Assembly (NCBI RefSeq): GCF_000687165.1
Contig: NZ_JMKU01000001.1
Coordinates: 344,131 to 408,130, forward strand
Origin: Paracidovorax oryzae ATCC 19882
Lineage (GTDB): Bacteria; Pseudomonadota; Gammaproteobacteria; Burkholderiales; Burkholderiaceae_C
Length of the DNA: 64,000 bases
Reading direction: 5' to 3'
Part shown: in pieces, positions 8,606 to 19,097 of the stretch
Position numbering within the stretch: the stretch's first letter is position 1
Layout of the letters: every line of letters starts with the position of its first letter
Position numbers and translations under genes: made by a program
Notes under the pieces: generated by a model
What the model saw: only the letters and a program-made list of their open reading frames with translations
What the model was told of the DNA's origin: nothing
Databases searched by the model: none

Positions 8606-9325
8606 TCATCCCGCTACTCCTGGTGGAGCGGCCTCGATCCCATCCAGCCAGGAAGCAAACACTCCTTGTGCCGCCAGCGGCAAGTCGGATTGCAGGGCCC
8701 GGGCTTCGGCGCGCAATGCGCGTGGGTCGATGCCGGCCTGTGCCAGTTCGCAGGCATGGCCGACCAGCCAGCGCTCGATATGGCGCGGGTCCGCCTCCAG
8801 ATGGCACTGCAGCGCCAGCACATGGCGCCCCACGCCGAACGCCTGGTTGTCGCAAACGGGCGTGCCCGCCAGCCGCGTGGCCCCGGCGGGAATCTCGAAG
8901 CGGTCGCCATGCCAGTGCAGCACCGGCACACCGCCCAGCGCCGCCAGCGGTGACGCCTCGCCTGCCGGAGCCAGCGCCAGGGGCGCGAAGCCGATTTCCC
9001 TGACCCCCATGCCGCTGACGCCCGCGCCGAGTGCACGGGCGATCAGTTGCGCGCCAAGGCAGATGCCCAGCAACGGACGCCGGGATTGCAGCCGCCCGGA
9101 AATCACGGCCAGTTCGTCGGCGAGGAAGGGATGGAGCGCATCGTCGAACGCGCCTATCGGACCGCCCAGCACCACCAGCAGATCGGCCGCTACCGCATCG
9201 GCGGCGCACCAGTCTTCGGTCGTGGCATCCAGGTAGCGCACGGCATATCCGCGCGTCGCCAGCAACGGCCCCAGCGTGCCAAGGTCTTCAAAGTGCAGAT
9301 GGCGGATGGCAATGGCGGTTTTCAT
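8606..9325 (-). CDS. Class I glutamine amidotransferase-like protein
   Basis: 239 residues with the full triad of class I GATases: C89 in LLGICLGAQL, H175 and E177 in LQCHLEAD. The oxyanion region LGGPIGAFDD lies near 53-62. It is most like the stand-alone GMP-synthase-type GATase1 family, which hydrolyses glutamine or gamma-glutamyl compounds; the acceptor is unknown. Its ATG overlaps the stop of the upstream PLP-homeostasis gene as ATGA, so it is the last gene of a three-gene coupled operon. Confidence 0.85.
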   Translation of the reverse strand: MKTAIAIRHLHFEDLGTLGPLLATRGYAVRYLDATTEDWCAADAVAADLLVVLGGPIGAFDDALHPFLADELAVISGRLQSRRPLLGICLGAQLIARALGAGVSGMGVREIGFAPLALAPAGEASPLAALGGVPVLHWHGDRFEIPAGATRLAGTPVCDNQAFGVGRHVLALQCHLEADPRHIERWLVGHACELAQAGIDPRALRAEARALQSDLPLAAQGVFASWLDGIEAAPPGVAG

Positions 9326-10137
9326 GGGGACTGCTCCTCTGCGCCGGGTTCGCCGGGCCAGTAGTGGCTGTCTGGCGTGGCGCGTGCGCCAAAGATGGCC
9401 TGGCCGACGCGCACCACGGTGGCACCTTCCTCGATGGCAATCTCGAAGTCGCCGGACATTCCCATGGACAGTTCATCCAGCCCGACACCCGCGGGTGCGC
9501 TCTGGCGCAAACGGTCGCGCAAGGTGCGCAGCAGCACGAAGCACTGGCGCACTCGTTCAGCCTCGCTGGAAAACAGCGCCAGCGTCATCAGCCCACGCAC
9601 GCGCAGCGCCGAAAACGCCGGCAGCGCCTGGATGAAGGCCGCCACGTCTCCAGGGGCGAGGCCATACTTGCTGGCCTCGCCCGACGTATTGACCTGCACG
9701 AACACCTCCAGCGAACGTCCTTCGGCTTGCAGGCGGCGATCCAGCGCCTCGGCCACGCGCAGGCTGTCCAGCGCCTGGAATTCGTGGGCAAAGCGCGCCA
9801 CCAGCCTGGCCTTGTTGGCTTGCAGGTGGCCGATGACCGACCATTGCAGGTCGCTCAAGTCCTGCATGGCCTCCCATTTCCGGTGCGCTTCCTGCGGCCT
9901 GTTCTCGCCCAGCATCCGGCAGCCTGCCGCATGCGCCAGGCGCAGGCGGGCCTCGGGCTTGGTCTTGCTGACCGGCAGCAGGCGCACCGTCGCGGTATCA
10001 CGTCCCACACGGCGGCAGGCGGCTGCAATGCGCGCATGCACCGCCGCCAGGTGGCGCCGGAAGTCCTCGACCGTGGTGGCCTCGGGATGGCGGCCGTGCT
10101 GGTCGTGGCCGGTCTGCGTATCGAATGGCATGGGCAT
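9322..10137 (-). CDS. yggS: YggS/PROSC-family pyridoxal phosphate homeostasis protein
   Basis: 271 residues with the single-domain alanine-racemase-like barrel. The PLP lysine is in LLPVSKTKP, the GENRPQEAHRKW block is the family signature (normally GENYVQE), and there are GHLQANKAR, VQVNTSGEASKYGL, RGLMTLA and the closing LSMGMSGDFEIAIEEGATVVRVG. The protein binds PLP and buffers B6 vitamers; no enzymatic activity is known. The start at 10137 overlaps the transporter's stop by one base (TGATG), and its own stop overlaps the GATase start, so all three genes are translationally coupled. Confidence 0.92.
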   Translation of the reverse strand: MPMPFDTQTGHDQHGRHPEATTVEDFRRHLAAVHARIAAACRRVGRDTATVRLLPVSKTKPEARLRLAHAAGCRMLGENRPQEAHRKWEAMQDLSDLQWSVIGHLQANKARLVARFAHEFQALDSLRVAEALDRRLQAEGRSLEVFVQVNTSGEASKYGLAPGDVAAFIQALPAFSALRVRGLMTLALFSSEAERVRQCFVLLRTLRDRLRQSAPAGVGLDELSMGMSGDFEIAIEEGATVVRVGQAIFGARATPDSHYWPGEPGAEEQSP

Positions 10138-11378
10138 CAGTTCGCCCTCTTGCTGGCCGGCGTGGAAGCCATGGCGGCCAGGCATGCCTTGTGCGGCAAC
10201 CGGCCATGGAGGATCGCATGGGCGAGCAGTCCGATCACGAGCCCCCAGAAGGCACCGCCGATACCCAACAGGTTGATGTTGGCGGCTGCCGCCAGGAAGG
10301 TCATCAAAGAGGCTTCGCGCGTTTTCGCGTCGGCCAGTGCGGTGGCCAGGCTGCCGCCGACGGTGCCCAGCAGTGCCAGCCCCGCCAGCGTGGTGATGAA
10401 GGTGGCCGGGAAGGCCATGAAGACGCCGGCCAGCGTCACGCCGAACACGCCCACGAGGATGTAGCACACGCCTGCGGCGATGCCCGCGATCCAGCGCCTG
10501 GATGGGTCTTCGTGCGCTTCCCGGCCCGTGGCGATGGCCGCCGTGATGGCGGCGATGTTGAAGGCGTGCGAACCGAACGGTGCCATCAGCAAAGAGCCCA
10601 GCCCGGTGATGGCCAGGATGGGGTTGGCACTGGTCTTGAAGCCGTCATTGCGCAGTACCAGCATGCCGGGCATGTACTGGCCGGTCAGGGTGATCAGGAA
10701 CAGCGGCAGTGCCACGCTCAACAAGGCGTTGAGCGAAAAGGCGGGCATGGTGAAGACTGGCGCGGCCAGCTTCAATTGCAGCCCCGACAGATCGACCCGA
10801 TCCTGGACCAGGAGAAAAGCCAGCCCCAGTACCAGGATTCCAACCACCGCATAGCGTGCGGAAAACCGCTTGAACACCACGTAGGCAAGGATCAGCCATC
10901 CGGCCAGCAGGGGGTCGATGCCCATGCCTCCGAAAGCCCGGATGCCGAACTGCAGCAGGATGCCGGCCAGCAGCCCGGCGGCAACGCCCGGAGGAATCAG
11001 GCGGATGACGCGCTCGAACCAACCCGACAGCCCCAGGGCCACGAAAGCGGCTGCCGAAATCAGATAGGCCCCCACGGCTTCGGCATACGGCGTGGTGGTC
11101 AGCGCGGTGACCAGAAACGCCGCTGCCGGCGTGGACCACGCGGTGATGATCGGCTCGCGCGACACCCAGCTCAGGGGGCTCCCCGTCACGCCCACGCCGA
11201 TGGAAATCGACCACACCCAGGAAGCCGTCAATTCCGGGCTGAGGCCCGCGACCTTGGCGGCCTGGAACACCAGGATGAATGTGCCGCCGTAGTTCACGAT
11301 GACCGAGAGCAGGCCGGCCACGACGGGATGGGTGAGATCGTTCCAGCGAACGGGTGAATGCGAAGGTATGGAAGACAT
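10137..11378 (-). CDS. BenE-family membrane transporter
   Basis: 413 residues with about 12 hydrophobic membrane segments. It is recognisable as the benzoate/H+ symporter (BenE) family by SREPIITAWSTPAAAFLV near the first third and FGSHAFNIAAITAAIATG in the second half. It is an inner-membrane transporter. Family members are named for benzoate, but nothing here concerns aromatic catabolism. The gene is coupled to a PLP-homeostasis protein and divergent from a MocR/PdxR-type regulator, so import of a B6 vitamer is a reasonable alternative (inference). The ATG at 11378 starts the first helix region; the Shine-Dalgarno is weak. Confidence 0.85.
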   Translation of the reverse strand: MSSIPSHSPVRWNDLTHPVVAGLLSVIVNYGGTFILVFQAAKVAGLSPELTASWVWSISIGVGVTGSPLSWVSREPIITAWSTPAAAFLVTALTTTPYAEAVGAYLISAAAFVALGLSGWFERVIRLIPPGVAAGLLAGILLQFGIRAFGGMGIDPLLAGWLILAYVVFKRFSARYAVVGILVLGLAFLLVQDRVDLSGLQLKLAAPVFTMPAFSLNALLSVALPLFLITLTGQYMPGMLVLRNDGFKTSANPILAITGLGSLLMAPFGSHAFNIAAITAAIATGREAHEDPSRRWIAGIAAGVCYILVGVFGVTLAGVFMAFPATFITTLAGLALLGTVGGSLATALADAKTREASLMTFLAAAANINLLGIGGAFWGLVIGLLAHAILHGRLPHKACLAAMASTPASKRAN

Positions 11379-11441
11379 GGCCTGACAGCGACTACTGACA
11401 CCGGGGATGAACACGTTGCGAGGTGTATTTATAGTTCTGGA

Positions 11442-12986
11442 ATGGACGGATGCCACAGGCCACTTTTTGAATGGGATACCAGCCAATTGTTCAAGCACGC
11501 TCAACTTGAATCCGTCAAAGCCTGGGTCGGCGACCCGGCACATGGCGCCTTGCCGCTGCACGCGCGGGTGCAGCGGGCCATTCGCCAATTGATACTCGAT
11601 GGTGCGCTGGACGCGGGCAGGCCATTGCCCGCGTCACGCGCCTTGGCGAAGTCGCTGGGGGTTTCCCGGGATACGGTCGAATCGGCCTACAGCCAGTTGC
11701 ATGCGGAAGGCTTCATCGAACGGCGCGTGGGCAGCGGCAGCTTTGTGTCGGAACGGGCCCAGCGTCTGCCGGGGCGCGCCAAGCCTCGTCGGACCGGCGT
11801 GGGAAGCGAGGCAGCACTGCGCCTCAGCCGGCGCGGCAGCGCCATGTTCCAAAGTGGCGGCGTGCGTGACTTTCTGGCGCCACGCCCTTTCGCGCCTGGC
11901 GTGCCCGAGACACGCAGTTTTCCGCTGCAAACATGGGAGCGATTGGAACGGCAGGTGCTGAAGGAATACGGCACGCTGGCGTTGCTGCACAGCCCGCCGC
12001 AGGGGATGGAGCCGCTGCGCCAGGCCATCGCCGATTACGTGAATCTCGAACGGGGCGCGCGCGCCACACCCGAGCGTGTGCTGGTGCTGACCAGTTCCCA
12101 GCAGGCCTTGACCCTGTGCGCCACTGTGTTGCTCGACGCCGGCGACCGCATCTTCATCGAAGACCCTGTCTACCACGGCGCGCGCAAGGCGTTCGACGCT
12201 GCCGGGCTGGAGTGCGTGCCCGTGCCATTGGATGCAGACGGCCTGCGGGCGGATTATTTGACCGAGGCAAGCGAGGCGCCAGGCGAAGCGGCCAGGGCGG
12301 TGTTCCTGACGCCATCGCACCAGTTTCCCACCGGAGCGACGCTGTCGCTGGACCGGCGTCTGGCGGTCATCGAATGGGCCAGGCAGCGCCAGGGCTGGAT
12401 CATCGAGGACGACTACGACAGCGAATTCCACTATGCGGGCAAGCCCACTGCATGTGTGCAGGGGCTCGATCCGGGTGAACGGACGATCTACATCGGCACC
12501 TTCACCAAATCTCTGTTTCCGGGCCTGCGCATCGGCTACATGGTGCTGCCACCGCAACTGGTGGCGCCCATGACCGTGGCCCGCACCTTGCTGGACGGGC
12601 ACAGTGCACCGATTCCACAACTCACGTTGGCGCGTTTCATGGAAGGCGGCCACTTTGGCGCCCATGTGCGCACCATGCGTGCCGTCTACGCTGAACGGCG
12701 CGACGTGCTGGCACGGCTGGTGCGCCAGCACCTGGCCGAATTCGTGGAACCCCGGGTGCCTGCCGGAGGCATGCAAATGCCCTGTGTTTTCATCCGCGAC
12801 ATTCCCGAACGCGAGGCCGTGGAATCCGCCCGCCGGGCCGGCATCGACTTGCTGGGGCTGACGACGCTGCAGGCTTCGGGCAGGCACAAGGCAGGTGTCC
12901 TCATGGGCTTCGCCGCCCACGCCCCGCACGAGCTGGATGTCGCCGTCAAAAAACTGGCAACCGTGCTGCGTGCGCTGTGCCCTTGA
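11442..12986 (+). CDS. MocR/PdxR-family transcriptional regulator
   Basis: 514 residues: a GntR-type winged helix (about residues 38-105, ALPLHARVQRAIRQLI ... PLPASRALAKSLGVSRDTVESAY) joined to a full fold-type I aminotransferase domain. The PLP-aldimine region is visible as IIEDDYDSEFHY and TFTKSLFPGLRIGY, whose lysine should hold PLP. MocR regulators sense PLP or amino compounds; the PdxR branch controls B6 supply. It is divergent from the transporter-yggS-GATase operon, its most likely target. The ATG at 11442 is preceded by CTGGA; the frame is open upstream but not family-like. Confidence 0.88.
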   Translation: MDGCHRPLFEWDTSQLFKHAQLESVKAWVGDPAHGALPLHARVQRAIRQLILDGALDAGRPLPASRALAKSLGVSRDTVESAYSQLHAEGFIERRVGSGSFVSERAQRLPGRAKPRRTGVGSEAALRLSRRGSAMFQSGGVRDFLAPRPFAPGVPETRSFPLQTWERLERQVLKEYGTLALLHSPPQGMEPLRQAIADYVNLERGARATPERVLVLTSSQQALTLCATVLLDAGDRIFIEDPVYHGARKAFDAAGLECVPVPLDADGLRADYLTEASEAPGEAARAVFLTPSHQFPTGATLSLDRRLAVIEWARQRQGWIIEDDYDSEFHYAGKPTACVQGLDPGERTIYIGTFTKSLFPGLRIGYMVLPPQLVAPMTVARTLLDGHSAPIPQLTLARFMEGGHFGAHVRTMRAVYAERRDVLARLVRQHLAEFVEPRVPAGGMQMPCVFIRDIPEREAVESARRAGIDLLGLTTLQASGRHKAGVLMGFAAHAPHELDVAVKKLATVLRALCP

Positions 12987-13004
12987 CGGCCGTGGATTCC
13001 AGCC

Positions 13005-13037
13005 AAAAAAAAAGGCCTCCGCACGCGCGGAGGCCTT
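13005..13037 (-). terminator. Rho-independent terminator of the Liv binding-protein gene
   Basis: On the minus strand a 9-bp perfect stem (GGCCTCCGC / GCGGAGGCC) with a 4-base loop is followed by nine T. It sits about 25 bases past the stop codon of the gene at 13061. The matching A-run makes it weaker for the converging regulator gene. Confidence 0.9.
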
Positions 13038-13060
13038 GCCGCTGAAACGGGCGTGCCGTA

Positions 13061-14191
13061 TCAGTTCAGGGGCGTCTTCTTGCCGTCCTTGTACGTGTAC
13101 AGGGTGATGGCAGGGTTCTTCAGCTCGCCATTGGGCTCGAAGGCGATGTTGGCCGTCACGCCCTTGTAGTTCGACTTCTGCAGCTCGGGGATGTACACCT
13201 TCGGATCCCACGAGTTGGCACGCTTCATGGCATCGACCAGCAGCATGGTGGCGTCGTAGGTGTAGGGGCTGTACACCTGGAACTGGCCGGGGTACTTGGC
13301 GTCGTACTTGGCCTTCCAGGCCGTGCCGCCGGGCATCTTGGCCAGCGAGGCGCCGCCTTCGGCGCAGATCACGTTCGCCAGGGTCTTGGCACCGGCGGCC
13401 AGCTTGGCCACTTCGGCCGTGCAGATGCCGTCGCCGCCGAAGTACTTCACGTTGGCCATGCCCAGCTGTTCCATCTGGCGCAGCATGGGGCCGGCCTGCG
13501 GGTCCATGCCGCCGTAGAAGATGGCGTCGGGGTTCTTGGACTTGATGGCCGTCAGGATGGCCATGAAGTCGGTGGCCTTGTCGGTCGTGAACTGCTCGTC
13601 CACCACCTTGATGCCCTTGGTGGCGGCGGTCTTCTTGAACACGTCGGCCACGCCCTGGCCGTAGGCCGTGCGGTCATCGATGATGGCCACGGTCTTGAGC
13701 TTCAGCGTGTCGGCGGCGTAGGCGGCCAGGCCGGCGCCCAGGGCGTTGTCGTTCGCGATGATGCGGAAGGTGGTCTTGTAGCCGGGCTTGGTCAGGTTGG
13801 GGTTGGTGGCGGCGCCGGTGACGTGCGGGATGCCGCAGTCGTTGTACACCTTCGACGCGGGGATCGTGGTGCCGGAGTTCAGGTGGCCCACCACGCCGGC
13901 GACCTTGGCGTCGCACAGCTTCTGGGCAGCGGCCGTGCCCTGCTTCGGATCTGCGGCGTCGTCTTCAGCCTGCAATTCGAACTTGATCTTCTTGCCGCCG
14001 ATCGTGACCCCCTGGGCATTCAGTTCCTCGACGGCCATGCGGGCGCCGTTTTCGTTGTCCTTGCCGTAGTGAGCCTGAGGGCCAGAAACCGGTCCCACGT
14101 GGCCGATCTTCACCACCTGTTCTTGTGCAGAGGCGACACCGGCAAACGCCGCGATAGCGGCAACCACGGTCAGTTTCAACTTCAATTGCAT
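13061..14191 (-). CDS. Branched-chain amino acid ABC transporter binding protein (LivK type)
   Basis: 376 residues. A signal peptide (KLKLTVVAAIAAFAGVASAQ, cleaved after ASA) is followed by a type I periplasmic binding fold: VKIGHVGPVSGPQAHYG, GVVGHLNSGTTIPAS, IIDDRTAYGQGVAD. It captures branched-chain or related amino acids in the periplasm for a Liv ABC system. No permease or ATPase gene adjoins it, unlike the second binding protein at 26510. The start has GGAG seven bases upstream. It is a single-gene unit with a strong terminator, typical of a highly expressed orphan binding protein. Confidence 0.92.
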   Translation of the reverse strand: MQLKLKLTVVAAIAAFAGVASAQEQVVKIGHVGPVSGPQAHYGKDNENGARMAVEELNAQGVTIGGKKIKFELQAEDDAADPKQGTAAAQKLCDAKVAGVVGHLNSGTTIPASKVYNDCGIPHVTGAATNPNLTKPGYKTTFRIIANDNALGAGLAAYAADTLKLKTVAIIDDRTAYGQGVADVFKKTAATKGIKVVDEQFTTDKATDFMAILTAIKSKNPDAIFYGGMDPQAGPMLRQMEQLGMANVKYFGGDGICTAEVAKLAAGAKTLANVICAEGGASLAKMPGGTAWKAKYDAKYPGQFQVYSPYTYDATMLLVDAMKRANSWDPKVYIPELQKSNYKGVTANIAFEPNGELKNPAITLYTYKDGKKTPLN

Positions 14192-14348
14192 ATGAATCTC
14201 CATAAAGGGTGATCGCTGAGAACCTTTGTTTTTTCCCCCAGCGCCGGAAACATATCGCAATTTATGGGCCAGGGCACCCGTAGATGCGAGGGAAAGTGAC
14301 CGAAAACCACAGGGGGTTACCCTAGGAGCGCACCCACGGGCGCCCGGC

Positions 14349-14882
14349 TCAGCGTTGCGCGGGGCTGCCGGGCGAGGCCAGTTCGTCCGCCACTGCTTCG
14401 TACACGGCATGGCGCACGACGGATTCCACCTCTTCGCGCAGGCGCGGCACCATGGAGCGCGTCTGCTCCTGGACCACCGTGGCGATGGCCTCGCGCAGGC
14501 GCTGGTCCAGCACCACGTCCACGCGCTGGATGATGCGGTGGATGACCACCTCCTCGATGCCCGAGAAATCGGGGGCCGGCGCGGATTGCGAAGGCGAAGG
14601 CGAAGGCGAAGGCGAAGGCGAAGGCGAAGGCGAAGGCGAAGGCGAGGATGAAGGCGCAGCAGGCACCGGCGCGGCGGCGGCCGGCTCACCCACCGGGGGC
14701 ATCGCCGGCCACGGCGCCAGGGCCGGGACGACCGCTACCGGCGGTGCCGCCGGGACCGGAACCGGGGCGGGAGCCTGCACGCCCGGCAGCGGGCTGCCCG
14801 CGGCAGCAGCGCCCTCGGTCACCTGCACCACATCGGTGAGCGTCGGCACGAATCTGGGGGGCTGCTTCGGCGGCACGGGCAT
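14349..14882 (-). CDS. Proline-rich hypothetical protein downstream of holC
   Basis: 177 residues. The first 105 are Pro/Ala/Val-rich and disordered, including a run of nine or more Ser-Pro dipeptides encoded by a hexanucleotide repeat. The last 70 are charged and helical (FSGIEEVVIHRIIQRVDVVLDQ, then VVQEQTRSMVPRLREEVE). It starts three bases after the holC stop, so it belongs to the pepA-holC transcription unit; small proteins of this kind follow holC in many betaproteobacteria. No catalytic motif or membrane segment is seen. The function is unknown. Confidence 0.75.
   Translation of the reverse strand: MPVPPKQPPRFVPTLTDVVQVTEGAAAAGSPLPGVQAPAPVPVPAAPPVAVVPALAPWPAMPPVGEPAAAAPVPAAPSSSPSPSPSPSPSPSPSPSPSQSAPAPDFSGIEEVVIHRIIQRVDVVLDQRLREAIATVVQEQTRSMVPRLREEVESVVRHAVYEAVADELASPGSPAQR
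14588..14641. repeat. GCGAAG hexanucleotide microsatellite, nine perfect copies
   Basis: Nine head-to-tail copies of a 6-bp unit, with one or two degenerate copies on the 3' side, all inside the gene at 14349-14882. It reads as Ser-Pro dipeptides there. Because the unit is two codons, copy-number changes would lengthen or shorten the linker without breaking the frame. Confidence 0.95.
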
Positions 14883-14885
14883 GGC

Positions 14886-15320
14886 TCAGCCTCCCTTCAG
14901 CACCAGGTCGTGGCGAACGATGCCGTAGCCCCGCTGCGCATAGTGCCGCCAACGTTCGCGCGCGCCGGCGCGGTCGCCCTCATCGTGCGCGCTCACCACC
15001 TCGACGAGCCGCGCGAAGCGCTCGAACCCCTCGGGCACGGAGGCCCCGAGGTTCAGCAGGACATCGGGGCGCGCGACGGTGCGCAAGTCGGCCGCCAGCA
15101 GCACGGGCGATGCCTCGCGCAACTCGGGCTCGTCCTCCTGGCGGCAGTGCGCCAGGAAGTCCTGCGGGCTCAGTGCCCACAGCGCACGGTCCATCGCGTC
15201 GAGCACGGGCGCAGGCCCGGTGATCACCAGGAGCGCGTCGTTGCGCAGGGCCTTGCGCGCGAACCGGCATGCATAGGCCAGCTTGTCGGGCGCGTTGAAG
15301 TGGAAGGCGATCTCGGTCAT
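14886..15320 (-). CDS. holC: DNA polymerase III chi subunit
   Basis: 144 residues matching HolC: TEIAFHFNAPDKLAYACRFARKA at the start, LWALSPQDFLAHC in the middle and the GYGIVRHDLVLKGG end. Chi bridges the clamp-loader psi subunit and single-stranded DNA-binding protein at the replication fork. It lies 35 bases downstream of pepA and just before a small proline-rich gene, the usual betaproteobacterial order. The ATG at 15320 begins the family's first strand. Confidence 0.9.
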   Translation of the reverse strand: MTEIAFHFNAPDKLAYACRFARKALRNDALLVITGPAPVLDAMDRALWALSPQDFLAHCRQEDEPELREASPVLLAADLRTVARPDVLLNLGASVPEGFERFARLVEVVSAHDEGDRAGARERWRHYAQRGYGIVRHDLVLKGG

Positions 15321-15355
15321 GCCGGGATCCACGGGCACGGGGGCGGCATCCGCGG

Positions 15356-16882
<1,527 letters not shown>

Positions 16883-16905
16883 AATCGGCGTTTTCCTTCG
16901 AGCCA

Positions 16906-18003
16906 ATGTTATTCGATTCATCCATTCGCAAGGAACTGGCCCGCAGCTTCGGAGCGACGCTGGTGGTGCTGGTCACCGTGGTCATGACCATGATGCTGAT
17001 CCGCACGCTCGGCCAGGCGTCGCGCGGCAGCGTGAACCCCTCGGACGTGATGCTCGTGATGGGCTTCACCGTGCTCGGCCAGTTGCCCACCATCCTCACC
17101 CTCAGCCTGTTCGTGGCCGTGGTCGGCGCGCTGGCGCGCATGTACCGCGAAAGCGAGATGGTCATCTGGTTCGCGAGCGGGCGCGGCATGCTGCACCTGC
17201 TGCCGCCGCTGCTGCGCTTCGCCTGGCCGGTGATCCTGGCGATCGCCACGCTGGCGCTGCTGATCTGGCCCTGGGCCAACCAGCAGATCCAGGAGCTCAA
17301 GGTGCAGTACGAGCAGCGCAGCGACGTGGACCGCATCGCCCCGGGCGAGTTCCAGGAGTCGGCCAACGGCGCGCGCGTGTTCTTCATCGACCGCGAGACG
17401 CCTGACAACCAGCAGGCCACCAACGTGTTCATCGCCTCCAGCGAGCACGGCCGCGAGACCGTCACCTCGGCCCGCAGCGCGCGCCTGGAAACCCAGGGCA
17501 GCCAGCGCATGGCCCTGCTGAGCGACGGGCAGCGCCTGGAGACCACGCTGGACAAGCCGGGACTGAAGGTGAGCGAGTTCACCGAGTACGGCACGCGCAT
17601 CGGCGGCGCCGCCGGCAGCTCCAGCGACGACGCCGCGGTCAAGACCCGCAGCACGGCGCAGCTGTTCGCCTCCAGCGACCCGGTGTTCCGCGCCGAACTC
17701 GGGTGGCGCTTCGGCCTGGCGTTCGCCGCGCTCAACTTCGTGGTGCTGGGGCTGGCCGTGGCCAGCGCCAATCCACGCGCCGCGCGCAGCACCAGCCTGG
17801 TGTTCGCGCTCTTCGCCTTCGTGGTCTATTACAACCTCATGACCTTCGGACAGAACTGGGTGGGCGCGGGCCGCATGGGCCTGGGCGCCTTCATGGTCGC
17901 GCTGCACGGCGGCACGCTGGCGCTGGCGATGCTGCTGCTCGTGGCACGCCACAACCGCTGGTCGCCGCGGCTGCCGTCCCTGCGCGCGCGGAGGTCCGCA
18001 TGA
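16906..18003 (+). CDS. lptF: LPS export ABC transporter permease LptF
   Basis: 365 residues: N-terminal coupling helix region (MLFDSSIRKELARSFGATL), three membrane segments by residue 120, a periplasmic beta-jellyroll (about 125-260) and three C-terminal membrane segments. It is an inner-membrane partner of LptG and LptB that extracts lipopolysaccharide and passes it to LptC. Its stop overlaps the lptG start (ATGA). The start is only 23 bases from the divergent pepA start. Confidence 0.95.
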   Translation: MLFDSSIRKELARSFGATLVVLVTVVMTMMLIRTLGQASRGSVNPSDVMLVMGFTVLGQLPTILTLSLFVAVVGALARMYRESEMVIWFASGRGMLHLLPPLLRFAWPVILAIATLALLIWPWANQQIQELKVQYEQRSDVDRIAPGEFQESANGARVFFIDRETPDNQQATNVFIASSEHGRETVTSARSARLETQGSQRMALLSDGQRLETTLDKPGLKVSEFTEYGTRIGGAAGSSSDDAAVKTRSTAQLFASSDPVFRAELGWRFGLAFAALNFVVLGLAVASANPRAARSTSLVFALFAFVVYYNLMTFGQNWVGAGRMGLGAFMVALHGGTLALAMLLLVARHNRWSPRLPSLRARRSA

Positions 18004-19097
18004 AGACGATCCGCGGGCTCATCTACCGCGAGGCGCTGGCCGCCGTGGGCTTCGTCACCCTGGGCTTCCTGGCGCTGTTCTTCTTTTTCGACATGGTGGA
18101 CGAGCTGCGCTACGTCGGCCGCGTCGAGGGCTACCAGATGTCGCACGCGCTGCTGTACGTGGCGCTCGGCATCCCGAGCCACCTGTACGAACTGCTGCCG
18201 ATCACCGTGCTGATCGGCACGATCTTCGTGATGGCGCGCTTCGCGCAGAGTTCCGAGTTCACCATCATGCGCACCAGCGGGCTGGGGCCGTGGCGCGCCC
18301 TGCGCACGCTGCTGGTGCTGGGCCTGGGCTTCGTGATGCTCACCTTCACCGTGGGCGACTACCTCGCGCCCGCGACCGACCGGCTCGCGCAGCTCGTGCG
18401 GGCCCGCTACCTGGGCCAGATCACCACCGGCGCGACCGGGGCCTGGCTGAAGGAGCGCCAGGGCGACCGCTCCGTCGCGGTGAACGTGCGCGCGCTGCGG
18501 CACGACGGCGGCATGAGCAATGTGCGGATCTTCGAGTTCGACGGCAACGGGCGCCTGGCTTCCACCGTGCAGGCGGCGTCGGGCGAGTTCGGCGCGGACG
18601 CCTGGGAGCTGCGCGACGTGAAGCGCAGCGTCTTCCACCGCCGCGGCGAGGCCGAGGCGCACGTGGAGCGGCTGCAGGAGGCCAGCTTCCGCTGGCCCAC
18701 GCACATCAGCGCCGACATGGTGGCGGCATCGCTGCTCAAGCCCGACCGCATGGCGACGATCGACCTGTTCCAGTACATCCGCCACCTCGAATCCAACGGC
18801 CAGGCGGCGCAGAAGTACGAGATCGAGTTCTGGCGCAAGGTCTTCTATCCCCTGAGCTGCCTGGTGATGGTAGTGCTGTCGCTGCCCTTCGCCTACCTGC
18901 ACTTCCGCTCCGGCGGCATCGCCGGCTACGTGTTCGGCGGGGTGATGGCGGGAATCAGCTTCTTCCTGCTCAACAACGTGTTCGGCTATGCGGGCAACCT
19001 GCAGAACTGGTCGCCCTGGCTCACCGCGGCCGCACCGGGCATCATCTATTCGCTGCTGTCGCTCGGGGCGTTCGGCTGGCTGGTGCTGAGGCGATGA
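18000..19097 (+). CDS. lptG: LPS export ABC transporter permease LptG
   Basis: 365 residues with the same 3+3 membrane layout and central periplasmic domain as LptF: MKTIRGLIYREALAAVGFV at the start, SEFTIMRTSGLGPWR as the coupling-helix region and FWRKVFYPLSCLVMVVLSLPF before the last segments. It forms the LptB2FG complex with the upstream gene. Four-base ATGA overlaps join it to lptF before and to the chelatase gene after. Confidence 0.95.
   Translation: MKTIRGLIYREALAAVGFVTLGFLALFFFFDMVDELRYVGRVEGYQMSHALLYVALGIPSHLYELLPITVLIGTIFVMARFAQSSEFTIMRTSGLGPWRALRTLLVLGLGFVMLTFTVGDYLAPATDRLAQLVRARYLGQITTGATGAWLKERQGDRSVAVNVRALRHDGGMSNVRIFEFDGNGRLASTVQAASGEFGADAWELRDVKRSVFHRRGEAEAHVERLQEASFRWPTHISADMVAASLLKPDRMATIDLFQYIRHLESNGQAAQKYEIEFWRKVFYPLSCLVMVVLSLPFAYLHFRSGGIAGYVFGGVMAGISFFLLNNVFGYAGNLQNWSPWLTAAAPGIIYSLLSLGAFGWLVLRR

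Noticed and set aside
8626..9325. GATase as a PdxT subunit of PLP synthase, given the B6 context
   Set aside because: No PdxS gene is present and the sequence is closer to GMP-synthase-type GATases; only the neighbourhood suggests it.
14588..14641. Possible CRISPR or CRISPR-like array
   Set aside because: The repeat unit is only 6 bp with no spacers; it is a microsatellite inside a coding region.
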